Of a stretch of 30,488 nt of DNA, positions 12,816 to 20,998 are shown piece by piece. The translations under genes and the position numbers were made by a program. This DNA comes from Verrucomicrobiota bacterium. Lineage in GTDB: Bacteria > Verrucomicrobiota > Verrucomicrobiia > Opitutales > Opitutaceae. Each line of letters opens with the position of its first letter. Position 1 is the first letter of the stretch. The notes under the pieces are model-generated. The model worked only from the letters and a program-made list of their open reading frames with translations, ran no database searches and had not been told where the DNA came from. The stretch is taken from contig JADKHC010000025.1 in the NCBI GenBank assembly GCA_016721945.1, positions 1-30,488 of the forward strand. Reading direction: 5' to 3'.

Positions 12816-13988
12816 TTAAACCGGGAGATCCAGTTTAAAGCAGGTGCCGTCTTCGGTTGACGTGGTGAAGCCGACGTGGCCGCCGAGGAGTTTTTCCCCG
12901 AAGAGTTTAATCGCATACGTGCCGAGGCCGTGGCCGAGCGTGCCCTTGGTGCTGAAGTTTCTTTGGAAAATACGCCGGGCAATTTCGGGTGGAATGAAGC
13001 CAGCATTCCAGATCGAAAAGGTTTCATGCGTTTCGTTGCGTTGTGCGGTGATTTTCACCACGCCGCCGGGCGCGCTGGCCTCGAGCGCATTGATGACCAT
13101 GTTGTAAAGGATGCGATGCAGGATCGTCAGGTCGGAGCTGAGAATGTGATCGGGCTGCGGCGGTGCGAACTCCACGACTCGGTCGGCTTGAGCGGGATGA
13201 TGCCGGATCGAGCGCTCCAACTCATCGAAGAGTTTGTCGACAGAGAGCGGTTTTAGTCGGCTCTTGAACGTGTTGACGGTGGAGTGGGCGAGGCAGCGTT
13301 GCAGTTCGATTTCGCGCGTGAGCCGGTCGGACAAGAGCAGGATGTCGCGCGCGATCTGGCTGTTTTCACCGGTTATGCTATCGGCCAGCAATTCACTCCC
13401 AACGGAGAGGCCCATCGCGGTATTTCTGAGATCGTGGAGAAAGGTCTGCTCCAGCATCGCCGCGCGTTGTTCGAGACTCACGTCTTGCAGGAAAAGGAGG
13501 ATGTAACGGTGCTCACCGATCTTGAGCGGCGAGGCCCGCACGCGGAAAAACAGATTGTTGTGGTCCTCGTCGCCGGCAATCTCGATGGCGCAGAGCTGTT
13601 CGGCCGGACAGGTTCCGGACAGGGCGAGGACCTGTGCGATCGCGGCGCCGCAGGTGGGGCAAAACTCCGAAGTGCCGCAACCACCCGGTGCGCATAGTGC
13701 GTGGATGCAATGAACAACCTCACCAAGCCGTAGGCCTAAAACTGTTTTCAGGCTGGAGGCGCCCAAGGTTTGCAGCATGCTGTCGTTGATCGCGAGCAGC
13801 TGGCGGTTTTCGTTGAGCACCGCCATGAGGCCCTGCACCGCTTCGAGCAGGCCGTCGATGATGGCGCTCTTGCTGACGGTGGTGACTTCGGTATCGAGTG
13901 CAGCTCCGGTGCTACGGCCGGGCGGGACGGGAAAACTCTCTTTCCCTGCGCCAATAGTCGAACTGCACGATTGAAGCCTCGAGTTCAT
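12816..13988 (-). CDS. PAS-domain sensor histidine kinase with cysteine cluster
   Basis: This 390-aa soluble kinase has no membrane segment. A PAS-like sensor spans about residues 40-170 and ends YILLFLQDVS. Inside it is a cysteine cluster at Cys94, 99, 104, 110 and 113 (C-x4-C-x4-C-x5-C-x2-C), with two more at 127 and 133. The dimerisation helix has phosphoacceptor His185 in FLHDLRNTAMGL. The ATPase domain has an N-box in NMVINALEA (296-304), a G1-like IWNAGFIP with Asn for the usual Asp, an F-box (IFQRNFSTKG) and a G2 loop LGHGLGTYAIK. The cysteines could bind a metal, iron-sulfur or heme, or act as a redox or nitrosative sensor. No response regulator is adjacent, so the partner is unknown. 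It has its own likely terminator. Confidence 0.88.
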   Translation of the reverse strand: MNSRLQSCSSTIGAGKESFPVPPGRSTGAALDTEVTTVSKSAIIDGLLEAVQGLMAVLNENRQLLAINDSMLQTLGASSLKTVLGLRLGEVVHCIHALCAPGGCGTSEFCPTCGAAIAQVLALSGTCPAEQLCAIEIAGDEDHNNLFFRVRASPLKIGEHRYILLFLQDVSLEQRAAMLEQTFLHDLRNTAMGLSVGSELLADSITGENSQIARDILLLSDRLTREIELQRCLAHSTVNTFKSRLKPLSVDKLFDELERSIRHHPAQADRVVEFAPPQPDHILSSDLTILHRILYNMVINALEASAPGGVVKITAQRNETHETFSIWNAGFIPPEIARRIFQRNFSTKGTLGHGLGTYAIKLFGEKLLGGHVGFTTSTEDGTCFKLDLPV

Positions 13989-14123
13989 CGGAGAGCTTAA
14001 ATGTACGCCTCAGGGCATAGTTGGCAAACCAATATGCCGCTACAAATGAGGAGCCTGTGCTCGCCATACTCATGCAATGGAAACGCAGAAATCATGCTGC
14101 TGAGCACTGACTCCGGGCTCCGC

Positions 14124-14184
14124 TACCGCTGTTCTCTTCTGTTCAAAAAACGTCCGATCCCTTCTACAGGAGGAAACAGCGGTA
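14124..14184. repeat. 10-bp perfect inverted repeat, extended stem
   Basis: TACCGCTGTT (14124-14133) pairs with AACAGCGGTA (14175-14184). Pairing continues with a few mismatches for about 17 bp. It lies in the 244-bp gap between the EIIA fusion gene and the kinase, both transcribed leftward. It could end the EIIA transcript or act in the leader of the kinase message. A GGAGCC/GGCTCC pair nearby (about 14051 and 14116) looks like a decayed REP unit. Confidence 0.45.
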
Positions 14185-14232
14185 ATGGCGGAGGGGTGGA
14201 AGACGAACCGACTTTTAACCACGGATTACGGC

Positions 14233-14967
14233 TTAGGCGTCGGCCGCTTTTTTCTCGGGAAGGACTGCTTGTTCGGCGGCGAGGAGTGCGTTGTAGGCGG
14301 CGTTGGCGTCGGGGACTTCGTAAAGCTGGCTGAGGATGTCGGTCTTCATCGCGATCAGGCAGAGGCGCGCGAGGGTGTGCAGGTGGATGCGGTCGTCTTG
14401 GCAGCAGATCAGGAAGAACAGGCGCGTTGGGCCGCCGTCAGGTGCGCCGAATGGTACGGTTTGAATGGTTCGGCCTAGCACGATAAACGAGCGTTCGAAG
14501 CGGTAGGCGTCGTAGTTGCGCGCGTGGAGCAGAGCGAGGCCGCCGGGGAGGGCGGTGGAGCAGAGCGTTTCGCGGGCTTCGATAGTCGTGAGCAGTTCGC
14601 GGGAATCGAAGACGTTACCGGTGCTTTCCGCGAGGGCGACCATGTCGCGGATGGCGGAGGACCGGGTTTTGGAGGTGAGATCCAGGTTAATGTAGGTGCT
14701 GCGGATAAGTTCGGGTAGGATGGCGGCGTGGTCGAAAATGTTCTGCGTGCCGCGCATGGATTTCTCGTGGTAGGCGTCGAGACGGCGGTCGGGCATGCCG
14801 AGGATGCGTTGCGATGCCCAGGCATCGATTTCGCTGCGGCGGAAAACGAGGCGGCCGCCGCGTTCTTCCTTGGGAATATCGCTATCGCGCAGCAGGCGCT
14901 CCACGTCACTTGCACTGACGTGCATGTAGTCGGCGAGTTCATTGGTCGTGAGCATGCGGTGAGCCAT
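14233..14967 (-). CDS. Excisionase-type HTH fused to PTS EIIA (fructose/Ntr class) domain
   Basis: This 244-aa two-domain protein has an N-terminal excisionase/MerR-like winged helix at about residues 5-55: MLTTNELADYMHVSASDVERLL, then a GGRLVFRRSEIDAWASQ wing-plus-helix typical of the helix_turn_helix_17 (excisionase) class. Residues about 80-235 resemble a PTS EIIA type 2 domain: ILPELIRSTYINLDLTSKTRSSAIRDMV, then GGLALLHAR with His148 at the phosphorylation site, and PTRLFFLICCQDDRIHLHTLARL. In family members His is phosphorylated by HPr or NPr. The combination suggests a phosphorylation-controlled DNA-binding regulator. It stands alone with no EIIB or EIIC nearby. The start is ATG 14967, and Met5 is an alternative. 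A classic excisionase role is unlikely without an integrase. Confidence 0.8.
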   Translation of the reverse strand: MAHRMLTTNELADYMHVSASDVERLLRDSDIPKEERGGRLVFRRSEIDAWASQRILGMPDRRLDAYHEKSMRGTQNIFDHAAILPELIRSTYINLDLTSKTRSSAIRDMVALAESTGNVFDSRELLTTIEARETLCSTALPGGLALLHARNYDAYRFERSFIVLGRTIQTVPFGAPDGGPTRLFFLICCQDDRIHLHTLARLCLIAMKTDILSQLYEVPDANAAYNALLAAEQAVLPEKKAADA

Positions 14968-15413
14968 CGCCGGTTAGTTTAAGCGAATCCGAAGGTTTGA
15001 AAAGCCTGGAACGCAGGGCTGCGCGAACCGCTAGGGGTGCTGGGATTGTGAATACCGTTGTTGTTTCTCAATGCGGTTTAGGATGGGGGACAACGGGCTC
15101 CACCCTTTATACATGGATACGGCTTAGGCGCTTCAAACGTCGATGTTGGTTATTGGAGTCCTTACGTCGTTCAGAAAATAAACGAAGTTTAAGCTGTACC
15201 CCGAAAATTGCCTGAACAAAGAAAATCTCCGCCATTCACGAAGTAACGTCATCCCACGAATGTCTTTGGCCGAAATCCGAGCGAATTCCGTGGTGAACTT
15301 GCGGTCACGAAAGAGGAGACTGGGAGTGTTTAAAATTACTTTTCAATTTCGTAATTTCCGGGCTTTACAACCTGCGAACGATGTCTCTTAGTCCGCCTTC
15401 CTCCGACTGGTAC
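14968..15413. other. Intergenic region upstream of tRNA-Leu
   Basis: These 446 bp have no convincing gene on either strand. They hold the promoter side of the EIIA-fusion gene and of the tRNA. A decayed TCCC-loop REP-like unit lies at 15085-15105 (GGGGGACAACGGGCTCCACC), like those at 10630-10704. A 7-bp inverted repeat, AAATTAC 15333-15339 with GTAATTT 15351-15357, lies 56 bp before the tRNA. A short direct repeat GGATACGGCTTAGGCG (about 15114-15129) is also seen with one inserted base near 14224, at the end of the EIIA gene. Confidence 0.5.
15085..15105 (-). repeat. Decayed TCCC-loop REP-like unit
   Basis: On the minus strand this reads GGGTGGAGCCCGTTGTCCCC, matching the outer part of the units at 10630-10704, but the right half of the stem is missing. 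It is a degenerate or truncated member of the same family. Confidence 0.55.
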
Positions 15414-15498
15414 GCTCAGGTGGTGGAATTGGTAGACACACACGTTTGAGGGGCGTGTGCCGTAAGGCGTAAGGGTTCGAGTCCCTTCCTGAGCACCA
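15414..15498 (+). tRNA. tRNA-Leu (anticodon GAG)
   Basis: The 85-nt gene has a 7-bp acceptor stem (GCTCAGG 15414-15420 with CCTGAGC 15488-15494) and an encoded CCA at 15496-15498. The D-arm is TGGTGGAATTGGTAGACAC, the anticodon stem CACGT/GCGTG holds the loop TTGAGGG (anticodon GAG, reading CUU and CUC), a long variable arm is present (GCCGTAAGGC region), and the T-arm has GGTTCGAGTCC. The long variable arm and the conserved GGAATTGGTAGAC identify it as leucine. No integrase or att duplication was seen next to it. Confidence 0.97.
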
Positions 15499-16282
15499 TT
15501 CCAGTCGAGGCGGGGCGATGTCCCCGTTTCGCATTTTTGCGCATTTGTGCCGAACATGGGCTTTGCCCATTCTGCGGTTTTACGTGAGGGATCGAGTTAA
15601 GATCAGACATCTGCGAGGCGGCTTTCACTACGACGAAATATTTTCATGCGTTGAGCGAGAGAAGGTGTGCGCAGAAAAATCCAGCCTTTAGGGAACTCGA
15701 ACCCGAAGCGTGGGTCGTTGGGCAAACTCTGCACAATCTTTTTGTACCCGCTTCGGGGAGGCCTGCGTAGCTCTGGGAAATCAACCACAACTTTTTAATA
15801 GAGCGTACTTACTTTCGCGATTTATTTACAGGGATTGTAGTTATTGCAACTAGTTATGGTTATCGGGCGCGCAACGTGTAACGAAATGGTGACAAGAAGT
15901 ACTCGGATCTGCCGCTGCGTCTTCGTAGAGGTAAAACTAGGGCGAAAATCCTATTGTAAGAGAATCACGAAACCTTTCAGTGGAGCCAATGTGTGCTTGT
16001 CGAACTTGTTAGTTATGGCGTTATTGCAGCTATTCAAAAGCAGGATGCATACGGTTAACCAAAATTTCTTTTTGACGGTTTATCGTAGAAAATGTCCAAG
16101 CAAAGTCATGCCCAGTTCGGACAACCAGGAATTTTTTATCGGAGTACATATTCTACAAGAGAAGTTAAGCGCCCAATTTTGGCATACCGAAACCAGATGC
16201 TTGGTACCGGAGTCCACGAGCTGGAGCCCGATTTATCTTCAAGGAATTCCTGTCTCTCCACTCCTCTGAAACTTTTTTGCTG
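15499..16282. other. Long AT-rich intergenic region upstream of pectate-lyase-like gene
   Basis: These 784 bp between tRNA-Leu and 16283 have no gene I can support. The possible ORFs (15603-15788 minus, 15844-16269 plus) give proteins with no recognisable family and odd composition. Base composition is clearly more AT-rich than the coding regions, similar to the 28163-28862 gap. The region should contain the promoter of the pectate-lyase-like gene and perhaps a relic of a lost gene. Confidence 0.5.
15511..15538 (+). terminator. Possible tRNA terminator
   Basis: CGGGG (15511-15515) pairs with CCCCG (15522-15526) with a 6-nt loop, followed by TTTCGCATTTTT. It begins 13 bases past the tRNA, so it is a plausible terminator of the tRNA transcript. 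Confidence 0.45.
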
Positions 16283-18469
16283 ATGAAGAATATTACCGCA
16301 CGATTGCTCGTTACCCTATCGGCCATTGCCATTTTGCTTCTGGGTAATTCCGCATCGGCTGCAGATTCGAGAACCGTGAATCCCGGGCAGCGCGTTTCTA
16401 TTTCGGTTTCTGCGGATGGAACCCAGCCGTTCACCTACCAATGGTATAAGGATGGGGTAGTTATTCCTAAGGCCACCGAAGCCTCCTTTACGATTGATTC
16501 GGCGACCGCTGCGGATTCGGCGAGTTACAAGGCCAGGGTAACGAACTCCATAAATTACACGGACTCGGATGCTGCAGTTCTGAAGGTGGCGCCGCCGCCG
16601 CCAACGATCACCACTCAATTGGCTGCAAAAACGAATGTTATCGCAGGTCAATCGGTTGAGCTTAAGGTGGTGGCGACTGGTTCGGGTGCGCTGAGCTACC
16701 AATGGACAAAAAACGGCACCAATATTTCCGGTGCGACGAGCAGCACTTACAAAATCGCAAGTGCCGCGGCTGCTGACGCAGGTAATTACAACGTCATCGT
16801 GATTAATACCGTGAATTCGGTCGCCTCAGCCCCCACGACATCGAGTACGACAGTTCTCACCGTTGTTTCCGCGACCGCAGCACCGACGATTACGACGCAA
16901 CCCAGCCCGCAGTCGGTGTCGATTGGCGATACAGTTTTTCTCAAGGTCGAGGCGGCTGGAGCGGGTACGTTGAGCTATCAGTGGGCGAAGAATGGCAGTA
17001 ATATATCCGGAGCGACTTCTGCCACCTACACCATCCCCATGGCCTTGACGACTCATGCGGGTAACTACTCGGTGGTCGTGTCCAATGCGAACGGTTCGAC
17101 GACCAGCAATTCCGTTGCCTTGTCGGTGGCGCAAGACACCTCGGCTTTCAGGCCAGACAGTGCGGCCGCAACTACTACGGGAGGTGCCACGGGGCCGACC
17201 GTACCAGTTTCGACAGCCGCAGAATTAAAGCTTAACGCTGAGTCGCCCACAGCCTGCGTCATCAATGTATCCGGCACCATCAGCTTGAGTGGTCCGATCA
17301 TGGTGAAATCCAACAAAACCATTCAGGGGCAGGTTCTCGTTGATTCTACTGGTAAGGTGACGTTGCCGACCATCATGGGTTCTCTCGATCTTAGTAGCGG
17401 TGGCGTCAGTAACGTGATCATCCGTGGTCTCACCATAACCAATCCGGGCACCACAGGCGGTACGGGTATCGTCGTGCGAAATGCCTCGAACGTATTTATC
17501 ACGCATTGTACTCTTTTCGACTGCAACGGCGATTTGATTGAGATCAGCAACGGCTCTGACGGTGTGACCGTATCCTGGTCCGAATTCTACTACTCCTCTG
17601 CCTACACCGGTTCGCGGTCCACGATGAGGATTGGCCTTCCGAGTGTTGAGACCAAGCCCTTGCGCGTCACCTTGCATCATAATTGGTGGGCGGATGGTTG
17701 CGGTACGAATATGCCACTGGGCACTTACGGCTATGTTCATCTTTACAACAACTACTTCAAAGCGACAGGAAATACCTCAGCAGCCAAAGCCAGTGATAAC
17801 TCACAGTTCCTGGTCGAGCATAACGTATTTGAGCAGATTAACGATCCGCTGAGTAAGCAGAATGTGGATACGACAAAGTCTGTCGGTCGCATTTATAGCA
17901 GCCTGAACTTGTTTTCGCCCAAAATCACCGAGTACACAGACGCGGTTCTGACGCCCTCGTATTCTTACGAGCTGCTTCCGGCGGAAGATGTGGCGATTTA
18001 CAGCACTCAATTCGCGGGCAACACTGCAGGTGCCTCTTCTGCCACTCCCTCTGCACGCGCTGCTTCAATTACTGGTCCAGGCGCTGCGGTTGCGCCAGGT
18101 TCCACGTTTGCTTTGACTGCGGTGCATACAGGCTTCTCCGGAGTTTCGTATCAATGGCGTTTGAATAATTTCGATATCGCTCGCACCACTTCGGCGAAAT
18201 ATGACATCGCCTCGATGCAGACAGCCAATGCTGGCACGTACTCGGTTGTGATCGAAACGGCCGCAGGTGATTACGTAGTCAGTTCATCCTTTAGCGTGAC
18301 TTTAGGTACAGCTCCCGGTCCCGACAACAGCTCATCCTCCTCCAGTAGCAGCGGTGCCAGTAGCAGCGGTGGTGGTGGTGGCGGTGCCCCGGGCGTTGGT
18401 TATCTGGCTGCGCTGTTTATCTTGGGCGCACTTCGCCAGGCTTTGCGTCGCAACGCGAAAAAAGCCTGA
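16283..18469 (+). CDS. Secreted pectate-lyase-fold (PL1-like) protein with four Ig-like domains and GlyGly-CTERM-like tail
   Basis: This 728-aa protein (ATG 16283; a TTG at 16277 adds two residues) begins with a signal peptide ending ASA. Three Ig-like repeats follow (about residues 30-290), each with YQWxKNGxxIxGAT and DAGxYxVxVxN. Then comes a right-handed beta-helix of PL1 type (about 295-560: INVSGTISLSGPI, VIIRGLTI, VTVSWSEFYYS, VTLHHNWW, YGYVHLYNNYF), then a fourth Ig-like domain. It ends with a Ser/Gly-rich linker, a hydrophobic helix (VGYLAALFILGAL) and a basic tail, like GlyGly-CTERM/rhombosortase signals. PL1 enzymes cleave pectate by beta-elimination. Where PL1 has R-x-P-x-x-R, this has N476-M-P-L-G-T481, so both arginines are absent and the Ca-site Asp is altered (GDLIEI). 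Activity is therefore uncertain. The gene is on its own. Confidence 0.85.
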   Translation: MKNITARLLVTLSAIAILLLGNSASAADSRTVNPGQRVSISVSADGTQPFTYQWYKDGVVIPKATEASFTIDSATAADSASYKARVTNSINYTDSDAAVLKVAPPPPTITTQLAAKTNVIAGQSVELKVVATGSGALSYQWTKNGTNISGATSSTYKIASAAAADAGNYNVIVINTVNSVASAPTTSSTTVLTVVSATAAPTITTQPSPQSVSIGDTVFLKVEAAGAGTLSYQWAKNGSNISGATSATYTIPMALTTHAGNYSVVVSNANGSTTSNSVALSVAQDTSAFRPDSAAATTTGGATGPTVPVSTAAELKLNAESPTACVINVSGTISLSGPIMVKSNKTIQGQVLVDSTGKVTLPTIMGSLDLSSGGVSNVIIRGLTITNPGTTGGTGIVVRNASNVFITHCTLFDCNGDLIEISNGSDGVTVSWSEFYYSSAYTGSRSTMRIGLPSVETKPLRVTLHHNWWADGCGTNMPLGTYGYVHLYNNYFKATGNTSAAKASDNSQFLVEHNVFEQINDPLSKQNVDTTKSVGRIYSSLNLFSPKITEYTDAVLTPSYSYELLPAEDVAIYSTQFAGNTAGASSATPSARAASITGPGAAVAPGSTFALTAVHTGFSGVSYQWRLNNFDIARTTSAKYDIASMQTANAGTYSVVIETAAGDYVVSSSFSVTLGTAPGPDNSSSSSSSSGASSSGGGGGGAPGVGYLAALFILGALRQALRRNAKKA

Positions 18470-18476
18470 GCGTTTT

Positions 18477-18938
18477 CTAGCAACTGCAGCCGCAGGGCGC
18501 GCTCTTGTCTGGTTTCAGTTCTTTCTGCACGAGAACGATGTCCTCGCGTGCGCTCCAGTCTTGGTGCAACCAGAAGGTTCGGCCTTCAGTATTGTTGGCG
18601 AAAAGGAACAGATTGCATTTCTTGATTTTCAGCGCAGCGAGCTTTTCGAGGCAGCTATCCACCAGTGTGCGGCCAATGCCTTGTTTGCGGTGGGTTCGGG
18701 CCACGGCGAGGTGATGCAGGTAGCCGCGCCGACCGTCATGTCCGCAGAGAATCGCGCCTACGATCTGGTTGTTGGTATCGCAGGCGACAGCGCTCAGGCC
18801 GGGATTGCGTTCGAGAAAAGCGGCGATGGCCTCGCGGGTGTCGGAGTCGTTCAGGCCCATGCCTTCGGTTTGCTGCCACAGCGCATACACGGCGTCGTAG
18901 TCGGCGATGATCAGCGGGCGCAGGTTGAAGTTATTCAT
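18477..18938 (-). CDS. GNAT-family N-acetyltransferase
   Basis: This 153-aa protein starts at ATG 18938 with MNNFNLRPLIIADYDAVYALW. The GNAT fold is clear, with the acetyl-CoA pyrophosphate-binding motif HRKQGIGRTLVDSCLEKLAAL preceded by GYLHHLAVARTH (strand 4) and followed by CNLFLFANNTEGRTFW. The layout resembles RimI-like and other small acetyltransferases. The substrate is unknown. It ends in an unusual cysteine cluster, PDKSAPCGCSC. The gene lies 23 bp after kup on the same strand, so co-transcription is likely, and its stop is only 7 bp from the converging pectate-lyase-like stop. Longer upstream starts would overlap kup and are unlikely. Confidence 0.88.
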   Translation of the reverse strand: MNNFNLRPLIIADYDAVYALWQQTEGMGLNDSDTREAIAAFLERNPGLSAVACDTNNQIVGAILCGHDGRRGYLHHLAVARTHRKQGIGRTLVDSCLEKLAALKIKKCNLFLFANNTEGRTFWLHQDWSAREDIVLVQKELKPDKSAPCGCSC

Positions 18939-18961
18939 CGGTGCGCGCAGGCTCTTGGCGG

Positions 18962-20860
18962 TTAGAGCTGGATCGGCAAGCCGAGCTCGATGATCTGGGT
19001 CGGCGGTATTTTGTAGTAATCCTTGGCCGGGCGGGCATTGCGACTGAGGAAGGAGTAAAGTGCTTTTTCCCATTCCCACATGCGGGCTTCGCCGCCGGAG
19101 ATAACCATCTCGCGATTGAAATAATAAGTTGTCTCACGCGGTTTGAGGGCGGCGCCTCGGTCCACGATCATTTCCATGAGGGCGGCACCGTCTGGAGACT
19201 CCATGTATCCGTAGCGGCCGACTCCGCGCCAGACACCTTCGCCGATAAATTTGAGCGAGAGGCGGTCTTCGTTGGCGATGGAGGGCACTTCCTCGGTGAT
19301 TATGCTGAGGAGAACAACGGTTTGTTGCAGGCTCTTGTTGGCTTTGAGGTGATGGAGAAGTGCGAGGGGAGTGCCGCGTGGATTGCCGGCCATGAAGACA
19401 GCGCTGCCGGCAACACGAGCCACGCGAGGGCTCTTGACGATGGCGACAAGTTCGTCTTCGGTGACTTCATTGCCATAAACGCGGGCAACGATCTCGTTTT
19501 TCCCGGTCTTCCATGTGTGCATGATGGCCAGGATGAGGGCACCGATGGCGAGGGGGAACCATCCACCGTCTCTAATTTTATGGATATTGGCGCCGAAGAA
19601 AACCAGATCGATGGCGAGAAAAACACCGCAGAGCGGGAGCGCTTTCCAGAGCGACCACCGCCAACGTTTATAGACGACGACAAAGAAGGCGATGGTCGTC
19701 ACGGCCATGGTGCCAGTTACGGCGATGCCATAGGCGGCTGCGAGGCGTTCGCTGGAGCCAAAGCCGAGCACGGTGGCGATTGCACCGATGGCGAGCAGGG
19801 CGTTGACGAGAGGGACGTAGATTTGACCGGAATGCGCGGCGTTGGTGTAGGAAACTTTGAGCCGGGGGAAATAGCCGAGCTGCATGGCCTGTCGCGTAAG
19901 CGAGTACGTGCCCGTGATGAGTGCTTGGCTAGCGATGATGGTTGCGGCGATGGAGAGTGCGATCAGTACGGCTTGACCGATACCCGCAGGTGCGAGGGCG
20001 AAAAATGGATTCTCGCGAAAGTCGGGATTCGCCAGCACAAAGGCACCTTGGCCGAAATAGCAGAAGAGCAGTCCGGGGAAAGCGACAAAGTACCAGGCCG
20101 CTGCGATGTATTTGCGCCCAAAATGCCCCATGTCGGCGTAGAGCGCCTCGGCTCCAGTGATGGCCAGCACGACCGAACCAAGCAGAGCGCCGATCTGGAC
20201 GGGCATGTGGAAGAGAAGATTGTATCCATACCACGGATTCAGGGCCTTGAGGACGCCCGGGTTTCCGACGATATGCCAGAGCCCGAGCAGGCCGATGATG
20301 GCAAACCATGCAATCATAACTGGGCCGAAGACACCGCCGATGTTTTTGCTGCCCTTGTGTTGAAAATAAAACAATGCCGCCAGAATTACGCACGCGATCG
20401 TGACGATCATCCACGACTCCATATTCGGCGCGATGGCTTTGAACCCCTCTGCTGCGCTGAGTACGGAGATCGCAGGCGTGATGATGCCATCGCCGTAGAG
20501 CAGGGCTGCGCCACCTAGAATGACTATGATGAAAACCCCGAGCCTGCGTTTAGGCTGGGTATCGCGGCCTGCGTGACTGAGGGCGAGCAGCGCGAAAATC
20601 CCTCCTTCGCCGCGGTTGTCCGCTTTTGTGACAAAGAAAAGATACTTTACGCTCACGACGAGGAAGAGCGTCCAGAAAATCAGCGACAAGATACCCAGCA
20701 CGCCCACGGCTCGATCAACTCCATCAGGCAGGCGCGCGATGCATTCGCGCATCGTGTACAACGGGCTCGTGCCGATGTCGCCAAACACTACCCCAAGTGC
20801 GCCAAGGCAGAGTGCGGTCTTGGCTGACTTGGTAAGGCCGATCGGGCTGGTGGTGCTCAT
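18962..20860 (-). CDS. kup: Low-affinity potassium transport protein Kup
   Basis: This 632-aa inner-membrane K+ uptake protein is close to the usual Kup length of about 620-630. The family start is clear: LGALGVVFGDIGTSPLYTMREC, then LLYGDGIITPAISVLSAAEG, with about 12 membrane segments up to residue 450 and a cytoplasmic C-terminal domain beginning near NEIVARVYGNEV. Kup imports K+ with protons and supports K+ uptake at low pH. The GNAT gene follows 23 bp downstream. It is divergent from menB across a 138-bp gap that has a small inverted repeat (CTCGGT 20908-20913, ACCGAG 20931-20936), a possible operator. The 525-codon plus-strand frame opposite it is a shadow. Confidence 0.97.
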   Translation of the reverse strand: MSTTSPIGLTKSAKTALCLGALGVVFGDIGTSPLYTMRECIARLPDGVDRAVGVLGILSLIFWTLFLVVSVKYLFFVTKADNRGEGGIFALLALSHAGRDTQPKRRLGVFIIVILGGAALLYGDGIITPAISVLSAAEGFKAIAPNMESWMIVTIACVILAALFYFQHKGSKNIGGVFGPVMIAWFAIIGLLGLWHIVGNPGVLKALNPWYGYNLLFHMPVQIGALLGSVVLAITGAEALYADMGHFGRKYIAAAWYFVAFPGLLFCYFGQGAFVLANPDFRENPFFALAPAGIGQAVLIALSIAATIIASQALITGTYSLTRQAMQLGYFPRLKVSYTNAAHSGQIYVPLVNALLAIGAIATVLGFGSSERLAAAYGIAVTGTMAVTTIAFFVVVYKRWRWSLWKALPLCGVFLAIDLVFFGANIHKIRDGGWFPLAIGALILAIMHTWKTGKNEIVARVYGNEVTEDELVAIVKSPRVARVAGSAVFMAGNPRGTPLALLHHLKANKSLQQTVVLLSIITEEVPSIANEDRLSLKFIGEGVWRGVGRYGYMESPDGAALMEMIVDRGAALKPRETTYYFNREMVISGGEARMWEWEKALYSFLSRNARPAKDYYKIPPTQIIELGLPIQL

Positions 20861-20998
20861 GAACTCGCTGATCCTTTAGGATAACAAGGTCTAGTCCAAG
20901 CCGTTTTCTCGGTATGAACCAAATGGCTTGACCGAGGCAAATGAAGAGGTTCGTGCGCAGGCTTTACGAATGAGGGCGCAGGCTTTTAACCTGTTGAT

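Noticed and set aside
15414..15498. Possible integration site at the tRNA-Leu
   Set aside because: No duplicated tRNA 3' end, integrase or phage gene is seen nearby.
15603..15788. 61-codon minus ORF after the tRNA
   Set aside because: Too short and without a recognisable domain or ribosome site; may be a relic, but not supportable.
16010..16040. Possible sigma-54 promoter before the pectate-lyase-like gene (GG-N10-GC at about 16018)
   Set aside because: Only the bare spacing matches, the surrounding bases are poor and such matches are common by chance.
15844..16269. 141-codon plus ORF upstream of the pectate-lyase-like gene
   Set aside because: No family, cysteine- and serine-rich, in an AT-rich gap; more likely chance.
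18941..20518. A 525-codon open frame on the plus strand opposite kup
   Set aside because: It lies opposite a textbook Kup protein and its translation is rich in Asp, Gly and Glu with no family; it is a shadow of a GC-rich gene.
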